NCBI RefSeq assembly: GCF_014646135.1
Contig: NZ_BMMW01000004.1
Location: forward strand, 478,245 to 542,244
From: Nocardia camponoti
GTDB lineage: Bacteria; Actinomycetota; Actinomycetes; Mycobacteriales; Mycobacteriaceae
Reading direction: 5' to 3'
DNA length: 64,000 bases
A program made the translations under genes and the position numbers. Positions 33,328 to 42,168 of the stretch are shown piece by piece. How positions within the stretch are numbered: position 1 is the first letter of the stretch; every line of letters begins with the position of its first letter. The notes beneath the pieces were generated by a model, which worked only from the letters and a program-made list of their open reading frames with translations, searched no databases and was not told the origin of the DNA.

Positions 33328-34179
33328 ATGAGACGGGTCGGCACATCAACGCACCAACACCCGGTCGCGCGGATTCTGAAAGTGCTCGCGCCGCTCGTAC
33401 TGCTCATTGAAGCCGTGCTGCTGGTCTTCAACGTGATCGACCTCAACGACGCCGTTCTTCTCGAGCTCGCAATGGAATTCGTGTTTGCCCTGGTCGCGCT
33501 GGTAATGGCGACCGCCGCCCGCGTCCAGTACCGGAAGCTGCGACGTTCGGGCATGGCCCGCGGTGACGCCTTCTTCGCCGCACTGACCGTGGTGCTGCCG
33601 AGCCCGGTTGTCGCGGTGTTGCGTCACGAAATTGGCGTCCTCGGTGCGCTCTGGCGGTGGGCGCGCCGACGTCCCGATGTCCGACCAGGCGGAACGGCCG
33701 TGCAATACGGACAGGAAGTGCGCACCTTTGTTGCGGTCTCGATCTTCCTATCCGCGCTGGAAATCGCTGTCGCAGAACTGCTTATCCCCTGGCAGTGGCT
33801 CCGCATCGTTCTCTGTGTGATCGGCATCTACGGTGCAGTCTGGTTGCTCGGATTTCTCGCGGCAACCCGCACGCGTCCGCACGTGGTCGGACCCGACCAC
33901 CTGACGTTGCGGTTCGCGTACCTCGCGCGGATCGACGTACCCCTCGCGGCGGTCACCCGCGCGCACACGGTGACGCACGGGCAGTACACAAAGACCGTTC
34001 ACATCGACGATGGCGTCGCGGCACTCGCGGTGATGGGGACAACCACCGTGGCAGTGCGACTTTCCGGCCCGACGACTGTGCGGGTCAACGGCGAGGACGT
34101 TGCCGCGATTCGTGAAGTGCGCTGCACGTGCGATGAGGCCGCGGCGCTCATCGCGTTACTACCAAGGCGCACGGGCTAA
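33328..34179 (+). CDS. Membrane protein, unknown
   Basis: 283 aa from ATG 33328 (GGGGG 6 nt upstream; GTG 33307 is in frame and would add 7). Four transmembrane helices in two pairs: VLAPLVLLIEAVLLVFNVI with FVFALVALVMATAA, and then VAVSIFLSALEIAVAELLI with IVLCVIGIYGAVWLLGFLAA. A soluble beta-type C-terminal domain of 110 residues follows (TLRFAYLARIDVPLAAVTRA... VRLSGPTTVRVNGEDVA), resembling PH-like domains in some actinobacterial membrane proteins. Function unknown. Confidence 0.75.
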   Translation: MRRVGTSTHQHPVARILKVLAPLVLLIEAVLLVFNVIDLNDAVLLELAMEFVFALVALVMATAARVQYRKLRRSGMARGDAFFAALTVVLPSPVVAVLRHEIGVLGALWRWARRRPDVRPGGTAVQYGQEVRTFVAVSIFLSALEIAVAELLIPWQWLRIVLCVIGIYGAVWLLGFLAATRTRPHVVGPDHLTLRFAYLARIDVPLAAVTRAHTVTHGQYTKTVHIDDGVAALAVMGTTTVAVRLSGPTTVRVNGEDVAAIREVRCTCDEAAALIALLPRRTG

Positions 34180-34337
34180 CCGCCAGCCTTAGCGCTTGCG
34201 GCGATGTTGCGGTAATCGACAACGAACAGAGTCGGATAAGACGCCCAGCCTGATCGAGGTTGGCCACAGCCTATCGTTGCTATCGTACCGTTAACGTGCA
34301 ATTTAGTGACCCACATCACAAATTTCGACCGCTAACG

Positions 34338-35030
34338 TCATGGTCGCAACGATAAGCCTGCGGAGGCAATCCTGCGGTAAACGACGATGCACAAGGTGAG
34401 CCAGGTCGCGCCGATTGCCCAGCCCGCAAGCACGTCCGTTGGCCAGTGGACGCCCAGGTATACGCGGGAAAGTCCTACCGCGAGCGCGAAAAGTACTGCT
34501 AGGGCGGTGATCGGGGCGCGCAAACGGGGGAAGTTGGCGATCGCTACGTAAGCCAGTAAGCCGGCAACCACTGTTGCGCCTAGCGCGTGGCCGCTCGGGA
34601 ATGACTGGTTCGTTTCGACGACCAAATGGTCGACCGCAGGCGGACGCGAACGGCCTGCGAGGTGTTTGCCGACAACAACAAGCACGGCCGCGCCCGCAGC
34701 GCCAAGGGCGACCAATAACGCGGTCGACCAGCGGCGCAACCACATCATGACCCCGATGACAACGGCCGCGGCAAGAGCCATCACCGTCGGGCTGCCAAGG
34801 AAACTCACTGCCTCAGCCGCCCAGGTCGCGGTGCCGTTGCGGTGGGCGATGACGTCGGCGAGCAGGTGCGGGTCGAAGACGGTGAGGCCGTCGTCGTCGA
34901 CAACGTTGTCGGCCAACGCCGCCGACAACGCGCCTAGCGCAACCACAGCTACCAAGCCCAACGGAACCCGAGTCAACCATCGGGCGCCTGCGGTGATCGA
35001 GGTCGATTCCATCGCTCCAGGCTGCCTCAT
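34338..35030 (-). CDS. PAP2 family lipid phosphatase
   Basis: 230 aa (ATG 35030, or ATG 35012 with GGAG close upstream). All three PAP2 motifs are present: KHLAGRSRP (KX6RP), FPSGHALG (PSGH), and SRVYLGVHWPTD (SRX5HX3D). There are about six transmembrane helices. It probably dephosphorylates a lipid phosphate such as undecaprenyl pyrophosphate or phosphatidylglycerophosphate at the membrane. Downstream of the GT39 gene on the same strand, but separated from it by 223 bp and a strong hairpin. Confidence 0.9.
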   Translation of the reverse strand: MRQPGAMESTSITAGARWLTRVPLGLVAVVALGALSAALADNVVDDDGLTVFDPHLLADVIAHRNGTATWAAEAVSFLGSPTVMALAAAVVIGVMMWLRRWSTALLVALGAAGAAVLVVVGKHLAGRSRPPAVDHLVVETNQSFPSGHALGATVVAGLLAYVAIANFPRLRAPITALAVLFALAVGLSRVYLGVHWPTDVLAGWAIGATWLTLCIVVYRRIASAGLSLRP

Positions 35031-35079
35031 GAAGCTGTGAGAGTGCTGTCAGCGCAGGTCAGGGCCGGTAAACATGGAC

Positions 35080-35119
35080 GTGACGCCGGCGCCTATGGGC
35101 AGATAGGCACCGGCGTCAC
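35080..35119. terminator. Very strong hairpin between GT39 and PAP2 genes
   Basis: GTGACGCCGG-C-GCCTAT (35080-35096) pairs with ATAGGC-A-CCGGCGTCAC (35103-35119): 16 pairs around a single C/A mismatch, with a 6-nt loop. It lies 135 bp beyond the stop of the minus-strand GT39 gene and 50 bp before the PAP2 start. It most likely terminates GT39 transcription, although no long U-run follows. Confidence 0.65.
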
Positions 35120-35253
35120 TGGGGGGCGGTGTCACGTCAGCGTGCGAGGAGTGGCTACTGCCGCGACACATTCGGGTGGTCTCACGAGGGTTGGGGTACC
35201 CAGTCGTTAACGGGCCGAAAACCGTGTGCTGGACGTCCGCGTGCTCGTCGCGG

Positions 35254-37284
35254 TCATCGGTGGGTCAGGTCGTAGAGGGTCACGCCGTCGACCTCGGTCG
35301 GCTGGTAGTTCTCCTTCACCCACGCGGTGATTTTGCTGGCTTCGGAGTCGGTTCCGGCGCGACCCGGGCGTGCTTGGTTGGCCGCGATGAAGTAGTGGAT
35401 GTCGCCGTTGCTCACGTACTGCTTGAACTGGTCGAGCGTCGGGGACGGGTCGCCGCCGCTGAAGCCGCCGATCGCCATCACTTCGCCGTCGCTGCCGAGT
35501 TGGTAGGGACCTTGGGCCATCGAGCTGACTGTTGCTGCGGCCCAACGATATTGGGCGTGGTTTTGGTCGAGCATCGCGACGACCTTGTCGCTCATCTTCT
35601 CGTTGCCCATTCCGGGCATGCCGTGCGACGCGGTCGGGGGTTCGGTTCCATTGGGCGCACCAGCGTTGCCGTCGCGGTTTCGGCCCGATCCTCCCCCGAA
35701 TCCACCGAACTCACTGTTGCCACTGCGCGGGCCTGCTAGCGGAATCGAGCCCGTGTGGGCGGTGTTGAGCGTGTCGATGCTGTACGCGACCGGGCCAGCC
35801 ACGCCGACGAACAGGCTCGCGAGCACGGCGACCACCGCCAGTTTCGCGCGATCACTCACTGCCAGCGCGCCGATCGCGCCTATCGCGACAACGACGATCA
35901 CCCAGCGCAACCACGGAACGAAGTCGGGCGTGCGGTTGAGCAGGACCCATGCGGTCGCCGCAGTTGCCGCGACGGCCAACGCGAACGTCGCTCGAACCCA
36001 CACTTTCGTTCGCGACGGCCACAACAGCCCAACGCCAGCCGCGACAGTGCCAGCGAGCGCGGGCGCGAGTGCGACGGTGTAGTACTGGTGAAAAGTGCCG
36101 CTCATCAGGCTGAACACGATGGCGGAGACAGCAGCCCAGATGCCGAAAAGGGCGAGTACGGCACGCCGCGGGTCGGTTCGGGGGGCGCGGCGGGTCGCGA
36201 TCAGACCAGCAATGAAGAGGATCGCCGCAGCCGGAATCAACCAGGCGATCTGGCCGCCGACGGATTCGCTGAACATGCGGGTAATGCCAGCTTGGCCGAA
36301 TGGGGAACGTCCGCCCGGCATGCCCATCCCGGACATGTCGGGGGCCGCGCCTGCGGGATTTCCGCCGCCGCTGGGCAGCGACGCACCGCCGGGCATGCCC
36401 GGTGCGCCCGTCATGTCAGGGTTCGCGCCAGCGGGGCCGCCGAATCCGCCGTGCTCCCGACTTCCACCGCTGAGTCGGTCGAGACCGTTGTAACCCAGAG
36501 TCAGTTCGATGATCGAATTATGTTGCGACCCACCGAAATACGGGCGCGAACCAGCGGGCCACAGTTGCGCGATGAGCACCCACCACCCGGCACCCGCGAC
36601 CATCGCGACCCCGGCGACAAGCAGTTGCGCGACGCGCTTGCCCAGCTTCGGTGGCCCGAAAAGCAGGTAGGCGACGGCAAGCACGGGCAGCACGAGCAGT
36701 ACCTGCAACTGCTTGGCGAGGAAGCCGAGTCCGACGAACATCCCGCACAACGCGAGCCAGCGCCAACGGCCGTCGAGCAGCGCGCGACTCATTGCCCAGA
36801 CTGCGGCGAGCATCAGCAGCACGAGCATGGCGTCGGGATTGTTGAACCGGAACATCAGCGTCGCGACGGGCGTCACCGCGAGCAAAAGCCCGGCGAGCAG
36901 ACCCGCGTTCGCGCCGTAATGCCGTCGCACGATCGCCCACAGCAGCGCGACCGACGCGACACCGAGCAACACCTGCGGAACCAGCATCGACCAGGAGTTC
37001 ATCCCGAAGATGCGCGCCGAGATTTCCATCGGCCAGAACGAGAGCGGCGTTTTGTCGACGGTGATGGCGTTGGACGCGTCGAGCGAACCGAAGAAGAACG
37101 CCTTCCACGAGTGCGACCCCGCCTCGACCGCCGCCGCATAGAACGTGTTCGCCCAGCCGTTGGCCGAGAGGTTCCACAGGTAGGCACCGGCTGTCCCGAC
37201 CAGCAGTGCGGCGAGCCCAAGCCACTGGAGTCGGCTGTCGCGCGTGGGTGGGGATTCGGGTGGACTGGCAGTGGAATCGGTCAT
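35254..37284 (-). CDS. Glycosyltransferase family 39 / ArnT-like membrane protein
   Basis: 676 aa with an N-terminal polytopic domain of about 11 transmembrane helices. Landmarks are NTFYAAAVEAGSHSWKAFFF, DASNAITVDKTPLSFWPMEI (acidic catalytic-type loop), FRFNNPDAMLVLLMLAAVWA and LGFLAKQLQVLLVLP. Two long Gly/Met/Pro-rich loops interrupt it: about residues 280-330 (GMPGG repeats) and 540-580. A C-terminal extracytoplasmic domain (YQLGSDGEVMAIGGFSGGDP) follows. These enzymes use polyprenyl-phosphate sugars to glycosylate lipids, wall polymers or proteins; the acceptor is unknown. ATG 37284. Confidence 0.88.
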   Translation of the reverse strand: MTDSTASPPESPPTRDSRLQWLGLAALLVGTAGAYLWNLSANGWANTFYAAAVEAGSHSWKAFFFGSLDASNAITVDKTPLSFWPMEISARIFGMNSWSMLVPQVLLGVASVALLWAIVRRHYGANAGLLAGLLLAVTPVATLMFRFNNPDAMLVLLMLAAVWAMSRALLDGRWRWLALCGMFVGLGFLAKQLQVLLVLPVLAVAYLLFGPPKLGKRVAQLLVAGVAMVAGAGWWVLIAQLWPAGSRPYFGGSQHNSIIELTLGYNGLDRLSGGSREHGGFGGPAGANPDMTGAPGMPGGASLPSGGGNPAGAAPDMSGMGMPGGRSPFGQAGITRMFSESVGGQIAWLIPAAAILFIAGLIATRRAPRTDPRRAVLALFGIWAAVSAIVFSLMSGTFHQYYTVALAPALAGTVAAGVGLLWPSRTKVWVRATFALAVAATAATAWVLLNRTPDFVPWLRWVIVVVAIGAIGALAVSDRAKLAVVAVLASLFVGVAGPVAYSIDTLNTAHTGSIPLAGPRSGNSEFGGFGGGSGRNRDGNAGAPNGTEPPTASHGMPGMGNEKMSDKVVAMLDQNHAQYRWAAATVSSMAQGPYQLGSDGEVMAIGGFSGGDPSPTLDQFKQYVSNGDIHYFIAANQARPGRAGTDSEASKITAWVKENYQPTEVDGVTLYDLTHR

Positions 37285-37413
37285 GGTGCCAGCTTGGGTC
37301 GCGTCGCTGCACCGTAGCTGGGTGCTAGCTGGGAACCGGCTGTGAGCGGCGCGCGATTGCTAGGGTGGAAATCGCGTCGTCAGAACTGTCCGACCAGTGC
37401 AGTTGGGGGCCTC

Positions 37414-38307
37414 TTGTCACGATCGTCAGGTGTTCGGCACATCGCGAGCGCGCTGTTGCTGATCCTCGTCGGGCTGCTCGGGACCGCGTCGCTGCTCGCG
37501 GTTTACTGCCACTACGTGCTGCTCGACACCGACCGCTACACCGCGACCGTCACGCCACTCGCCGACAATCCGGTGCTGCAAGCCGCCGTCGCCGACCAGG
37601 CGACCACCGCGATCATCAACCAAGCCAACCTGCGGGATCGGGTGGCTGAGCAGGCAACGCCCATCGTGCGGGCGGCGGTCGGGTCGTTCCTCGCGTCGTC
37701 GCAGTTCGCCGGGCTGTGGGAGTCGGCGAATCGCCAAGCGCACCGGCACCTTGTCGCGGTGTTGCGCGACGACTCCGACGAAGTGGTGCGCGCCGACGAC
37801 GACGGCACGCTGCGCATCGACTTCGCCCCCTTCACCGCCGAAGCGCGCGACCAACTCATCGAGGCGGGAGTGTCGCCGGAGTCGCTGCCGTCAACGTCGA
37901 TCGTCGTCGCGCGCGGACCCGACCTCACCACCGCACGTCAGGTGGTACGCGGCATCGACATCGCCGCCGTCGTATTGCCGCCGGTCAACGTGCTGCTTGC
38001 GCTCGCCGCCGTGGTTGTCGCGCCGCGCGGTCGCCGATGGCGGGCCGTCACGCTGGTTGGGATGAGCGTGGCGTTCGCGGTCGCGTTGGCGACCATCGTC
38101 GTCGCGGTCGCGCGCTGGCATTACCTGAGCACGCTGCCGAGTGAGGGGCCGGCGAGCGCGACCGTTGTTGAGATCATCGCCGACGCACTACTCGAACCAC
38201 TGACCACGCTGGTGCGGGCGATGCTGCTGATCGCGGCCGGAATCATGGTTGTTGGCATCGGTGGTAACGCGATCGCGGCGAGGCGTGCACGCGCGTTGGC
38301 GGCGTAG
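37414..38307 (+). CDS. Membrane protein, unknown
   Basis: 297 aa from TTG 37414, chosen because TTGGGGGC stands 4 nt upstream; GTG 37342 would add 24 residues that lack character. TM1 (ALLLILVGLLGTASLLAVY) is followed by a 130-residue extracytoplasmic region (TDRYTATVTPLADNPVLQAA, VADQATTAIINQANLRDRVA), then three more helices. The DTDRYVATVAPLA-like start is shared with many actinobacterial membrane proteins of unknown role. Divergent from the GT39 gene. Confidence 0.78.
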   Translation: MSRSSGVRHIASALLLILVGLLGTASLLAVYCHYVLLDTDRYTATVTPLADNPVLQAAVADQATTAIINQANLRDRVAEQATPIVRAAVGSFLASSQFAGLWESANRQAHRHLVAVLRDDSDEVVRADDDGTLRIDFAPFTAEARDQLIEAGVSPESLPSTSIVVARGPDLTTARQVVRGIDIAAVVLPPVNVLLALAAVVVAPRGRRWRAVTLVGMSVAFAVALATIVVAVARWHYLSTLPSEGPASATVVEIIADALLEPLTTLVRAMLLIAAGIMVVGIGGNAIAARRARALAA

Positions 38308-38338
38308 CGAACCGGCTGGCGTCCCGCGGCGACGGGTA

Positions 38339-39559
38339 TCAGCGCTCCAACGCGCCCGACAACGTCCACTCAAGCGGGTCGGTGAACTTCGTTCGCATAT
38401 GGTTCGTTCCCGGTTCAGGCCCAATGTCGTGCTGGTAGAAGCGAATTCGATACGCGCGCTCGTCCGGGTCGGCCACGTAATGCCACAGGGTGCGCTCGGG
38501 GACGTGGCCGGAAATGCCCGCCGCCTTGTCGTCGACGTACGCGCACTGCACCACGTCGAGCAGCGCGCTCACATCGTCGGGCGTCCACGGTCCCTGGTGT
38601 GCCTGAATCGCCGCCGTCAGCACCTGGTATCGCACGAACGAATTGTGTTCAGCGCCAATGGGTTCGGCGGGAAACGACGAGATCGTCGGGTACCGATGCA
38701 GCGCGTGGTTGGTCACGATGAACGGCTGGTCCGGTTCGGCATCGACGAAGTAGTACTGACGGGAGTCGCCGTCGATCTCGACAACCATCGCGGCGCCATG
38801 CGCGTCGGCGACGAACCAGTGCATGTTCGTCGGGGTTGGGCAGAAGGTTTGTTGTTGCACGAGAAGGACTTTCGCTTCGGCGACGGTCGTCGCACCATGC
38901 AGTACGCAACCGGGCACCTGCATCGCGCTCAGCCCGCTTGCCCGGCCGCCCGCCGGCGACGCACCGACATTGCCTCGGTCGGAATGGTCGACAAGCACCG
39001 CCGTCATCAGGCCAGCGTCGTTCACGCCGTCGAGTCCGGGGCTCATCAGGTCATGACACCCCAGTTGCGCGACAACGCGACCGCCGCTCGGCACCGTGGT
39101 GAGCCACACGGTTCGACTGCATGACGGATGCTCGCCGGGCGTCGGCGGCAACCCGTATTTGCTGCTCAGCGTGCCGGTGAACCAGTCAAGATTGCGGCCG
39201 AAAAGCGGGCGACCAACCGTGGTCAGCGATGCGGGAAACCACACGAGCGAGCACGCTGGCACGCTGGGAACGTCGTAGGCGAGTGTCGAGGTGTCGGTGC
39301 GCTCAGGGTCGACGTCGTACTGCCGCGCGGCCCCTCGTGCTCGGTCGGCGAGAGCTGGGTAGGAGTGGTCGAAATATTTGAGCCTGCCAATGCCGTACAC
39401 CGGGCTGCGATAGGGCGCGACGACGGCGCTGTAGTCGCGTCGCGCGAATTTCGCGAGGTCAGCCCCAATTTCGGTGTCACTCCCCCGCACCGTGAGCGCG
39501 CGGACCGACAGGTAGTCACCCTCGACGGGTGGCACGAGATACGACTGATCGGTGAACAC
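38339..39559 (-). CDS. Linear amide C-N hydrolase / acyltransferase-like Ntn hydrolase
   Basis: 406 aa. The core resembles choloylglycine hydrolases and C45/isopenicillin-N acyltransferase-like proteins: PACSLVWFPASLTTVGRPLFGRNLDWF (read as PACS... GRNLDW), then GVNDAGLMTAVLVDHSD and MHWFVADAHGAAMVVEID. If it is an Ntn hydrolase, the nucleophile would be Cys103 after autocleavage at PA/CS, releasing a propeptide of about 102 residues. No signal peptide is evident. The substrate is probably an amide or N-acyl compound. Single-gene unit. Confidence 0.78.
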   Translation of the reverse strand: MFTDQSYLVPPVEGDYLSVRALTVRGSDTEIGADLAKFARRDYSAVVAPYRSPVYGIGRLKYFDHSYPALADRARGAARQYDVDPERTDTSTLAYDVPSVPACSLVWFPASLTTVGRPLFGRNLDWFTGTLSSKYGLPPTPGEHPSCSRTVWLTTVPSGGRVVAQLGCHDLMSPGLDGVNDAGLMTAVLVDHSDRGNVGASPAGGRASGLSAMQVPGCVLHGATTVAEAKVLLVQQQTFCPTPTNMHWFVADAHGAAMVVEIDGDSRQYYFVDAEPDQPFIVTNHALHRYPTISSFPAEPIGAEHNSFVRYQVLTAAIQAHQGPWTPDDVSALLDVVQCAYVDDKAAGISGHVPERTLWHYVADPDERAYRIRFYQHDIGPEPGTNHMRTKFTDPLEWTLSGALER

Positions 39560-39885
39560 GGCACCCTCCTACAGCGGCCAGTACCTCGGGTCCTCGCCAT
39601 CATCGCCGCTGATCGCCCCCGCCTGACTCACCCGCGACGGGTGAGATGGCGCGATGCCACCCGACCAACGAGCCCGAGTGCTCACCCTCGCGCCCCTGCT
39701 GTCCGGCGACGCCACACGTTGCGCAGTCGTCAACGCGCTGAATGCGGGTCGCCACCGACCTACGCCGAGCGCGAGGCGACGGCGACCTTCCCCCACGCGA
39801 GCGCCCCCACCGCAATCACCAAAGATGGCGCGCCGCACCGGAAAACGCGCCGACGAACACCCCCGCGTCGCCGTACCATGGAGCG
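39560..39885. other. 326-bp stretch without a convincing gene
   Basis: Lies between the divergent starts of the Ntn hydrolase (minus) and the TerD protein (plus). Open frames exist but have no coding character. The only structure I see is the palindrome at 39626-39644. Confidence 0.5.
39626..39644. promoter_or_regulatory. Palindrome upstream of the Ntn hydrolase gene
   Basis: CTCACCCG-CGA-CGGGTGAG: perfect 8-bp arms around 3 bp, about 70 bp upstream of the hydrolase ATG on the minus strand. It is operator-like, but the cognate regulator is unknown. Confidence 0.45.
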
Positions 39886-40986
39886 ATGGACGCAGCCCTT
39901 CTCCGCGGGCGCACGGTCGGTCTCGGGCTCGAGGAGCTGCGAGTGGTGGTGCACAGTGAGGTCGGAATCGACGTCGCCGCGCTGCTGCTCACCGAGGGTG
40001 GGCTGGTGCGTTCCGACGACGATCTCGTTTTCCACAACTACCCAACCGCGCCCGGTGTCGTGCTCGACGCCGAAGCCGCAACGCTCGTCGTCACGCCCGA
40101 AGCGATTCCCGCCGACATCGACGTGGTGCGCATCGTGCTCACGCTCACCGACCCGTTCGCGCGGTTCCCCAATCACGAACCGCCGCGCGTCGATGTGGTT
40201 GGCGCCGAAGGTGTCCTGCTCAGCACCACCGTCCCAAGCGACGTTGGTCCAGTCCCCACCATCACCTTGCTCGACCTGATCCGTGCCAAAGACGGCTGGC
40301 ACGCACGCCCGGTAGTGCGCGGGTATCGCGGCGGGTTCGCTGAGGCGGTCACCACGCACGGCATCGTCGTCGACACGCCGCCGACGGCCCCCGAACCGCC
40401 GCGCGGTCCCGCGCTCGCGCCCGTGCTGCTCGCGGGTGACGACGTCGAGCTGCGACGCGAAGGTGGCGACCAACTCACCTTCGTGAAACTCGGCCTCGGC
40501 TGGGACCCGATCAAGGTGCAGGGCAGGTGGAGCGGCACCCGCGACGCCCCCATCGACCTCGACGCGTCGGCGCTCGTTTTCGCTGGTCGCGACCTGATCG
40601 ACGTCGCATTCTTCGCCCAACTGTCCACTCGCGACGGCACCATCCGCCACTTCGGCGACAACCTCACCGGTGATGGCGATGGCGACGACGAGATCATCAG
40701 CGTCGACCTCACCCGCATTCCCAGCTATGTCACGGCCGTCGTTTTCACGATCACGTCGTACGCGGGCCACACGTTCGAGAACGTCAAGAACGCGTTTTGG
40801 CGGCTCGTCGACGGCAACGACACCGAACTCAGCCGGTCCAGTTTGAGCGCTGGCGGCCCCCACACGGGCATGCTCGTCGCGAAACTGCATCGCGAGCAAG
40901 GCATTTGGAAGTTGCAGGCACTTGGGCGCCCGATCGAAGCCAACCACCCGGTCGCCGCGGTGGAACAGATCCGCCCCTGGCTGTGA
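39886..40986 (+). CDS. TerD family protein with two TerD-like domains
   Basis: 366 aa from ATG 39886 (GGAG close upstream). The N-terminal domain is divergent: VSEVGIDVAALLLTEGG-like stretch, VFHNYPTAPGVVL, DIDVVRIVLTL. The C-terminal domain is canonical: LTFVKLGLGWDPI, IDLDASALVFAG, VDVAFFAQL-like, HFGDNLTGDGDGDDEIISVD and IPSYVTAVVFTITSYAGHTF. The Asp-rich loop GDGDGDDE is the calcium-binding region of TerD. TerD proteins belong to the tellurium/stress response module. Cytoplasmic; no other ter genes adjoin. Confidence 0.9.
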   Translation: MDAALLRGRTVGLGLEELRVVVHSEVGIDVAALLLTEGGLVRSDDDLVFHNYPTAPGVVLDAEAATLVVTPEAIPADIDVVRIVLTLTDPFARFPNHEPPRVDVVGAEGVLLSTTVPSDVGPVPTITLLDLIRAKDGWHARPVVRGYRGGFAEAVTTHGIVVDTPPTAPEPPRGPALAPVLLAGDDVELRREGGDQLTFVKLGLGWDPIKVQGRWSGTRDAPIDLDASALVFAGRDLIDVAFFAQLSTRDGTIRHFGDNLTGDGDGDDEIISVDLTRIPSYVTAVVFTITSYAGHTFENVKNAFWRLVDGNDTELSRSSLSAGGPHTGMLVAKLHREQGIWKLQALGRPIEANHPVAAVEQIRPWL

Positions 40987-41021
40987 GCCCCGATCGGCCC
41001 AAACAGGGGCATGCTTGACCC

Positions 41022-42116
41022 ATGACTGAGCCCGAGGAGCGGTCCTGGCGCAGCATCGTCAACGCGGGGGTCGCGTCCGGTCGCTCGACCCTCGCCGAAG
41101 TCGCGCGATGGAAGTCGGTCGAGTTCAACGTCCTGCGACTGCTCGCGGCCGGGCTCGCGGTTTCGGTTCCGATCGCCATCGGCGACCTCGCTGGAGACCT
41201 CGCCGCGGGCATGGTCGCCGCCCTCGGCGCGCTGCTGATGTCGAGCAGCGGGCACAACGGCTCGCTGCGACATCGCGTCATCGACCTCGCCAACACCCTG
41301 GTCATCGGCTGTATCGCGGTCGCGGTTGGCGCGTGGTCGAGTGGGCTCAGTGCCGTCGCCAGCTCAACCGTCATCGTCGTTGGCTCGATCATCGCAGCGA
41401 TTTTCGGCGGCCTCAGTCCACTCGCCGCCAAGATCACCACGCTGTCGATCGTTTTCGGCATCATCGGCGCGTCGCTCGGTCCGCACACCACGACAACGAT
41501 GCTGGTCAAATACGCCGCGCTCGGCGGCATCGGCGCTGGTGCTCTCGCGCTGCTCGCATTCGGCATAGGGCATCTACTTGGCCTGCGAGAACCACCGGGC
41601 CCCGCGCGAGTTCCGCCCGCCGACCGCATCCGCGCGTGGTCGGCGAAACTGCGCACGTTGCAAGGCTGGCAATACGTGCTGCGACTAGGCAGTTCGCTCA
41701 TCGTCGCCGAAATTCTCGCCCATCACCTGCGTGGCACCCACTCGTACTGGATCGTGCTCACCGTCGCGCTTGTTGTCCAACGCGACCACAACGCCGCCCT
41801 CACCCACAGCCTGCAACGTGGCCTCGGCACGGCGATCGGCGTTTTCCTCGGCGCGCTTTTCCTCGTGTCCATCCCGACGTGGCTGCTCGTCGTCACCATC
41901 GGCATGATCGGGGCGGCTCGCCCGTACCTGCGCGCGGCGAATTACACCGCATACGCGATGGTGATGACCCCGCTCGTCGCGGTATTCACCGGCCTCGGCG
42001 CGCCAATGACGGCCGACATTCTGCGCGAACGCCTCGTCGACACCGTGATCGGCTGTGTCATTTCCGTGACCGTCGGGCTCGCCGCGTGGCGCTGGGTGCA
42101 CGCGCCACGCCGGTAA
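41022..42116 (+). CDS. FUSC family membrane protein
   Basis: 364 aa with two six-helix halves typical of FUSC (fusaric-acid-resistance/aromatic acid exporter family): SVPIAIGDLAGDLAAGMVAALGALL, read in parts, and the second half RLGSSLIVAEILAHHLRGTHSYWIVLTVALVVQRDHNAA, which carries the FUSC hallmark Y-W-x-x-L-T-x-x-x-V-x-x-x-D. The long cytoplasmic linker is short here, so it is a compact actinobacterial version. Probably an exporter of aromatic or lipid-like compounds; substrate unknown. Confidence 0.85.
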   Translation: MTEPEERSWRSIVNAGVASGRSTLAEVARWKSVEFNVLRLLAAGLAVSVPIAIGDLAGDLAAGMVAALGALLMSSSGHNGSLRHRVIDLANTLVIGCIAVAVGAWSSGLSAVASSTVIVVGSIIAAIFGGLSPLAAKITTLSIVFGIIGASLGPHTTTTMLVKYAALGGIGAGALALLAFGIGHLLGLREPPGPARVPPADRIRAWSAKLRTLQGWQYVLRLGSSLIVAEILAHHLRGTHSYWIVLTVALVVQRDHNAALTHSLQRGLGTAIGVFLGALFLVSIPTWLLVVTIGMIGAARPYLRAANYTAYAMVMTPLVAVFTGLGAPMTADILRERLVDTVIGCVISVTVGLAAWRWVHAPRR

Positions 42117-42156
42117 CAAGTTGTCGGCGAATCCGCAGGTAGGAGATTCCGGCCCC

Positions 42157-42162
42157 TACACT
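42157..42162 (+). promoter_or_regulatory. -10 box of a probable leaderless transcript (doxX-like gene)
   Basis: TACACT ends 6 nt before ATG 42169, with no ribosome-binding site between. This favours ATG 42169, with transcription starting at the codon itself, over the upstream TTG. Confidence 0.5.
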
Positions 42163-42168
42163 TTCCGA

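Noticed and set aside
34305..34320. CRP/GlxR-like site AGTGACCCACATCACA
   Set aside because: Good match to GTGA-N6-TCAC, but it lies between two converging genes with no promoter to control; probably chance.
35755..37317. 520-codon plus-strand frame over the GT39 gene
   Set aside because: Antisense shadow of a well-supported membrane protein; composition is non-protein-like.
39760..40947. 395-codon minus-strand frame over the TerD gene
   Set aside because: Antisense shadow; the TerD domains on the plus strand account for the sequence.
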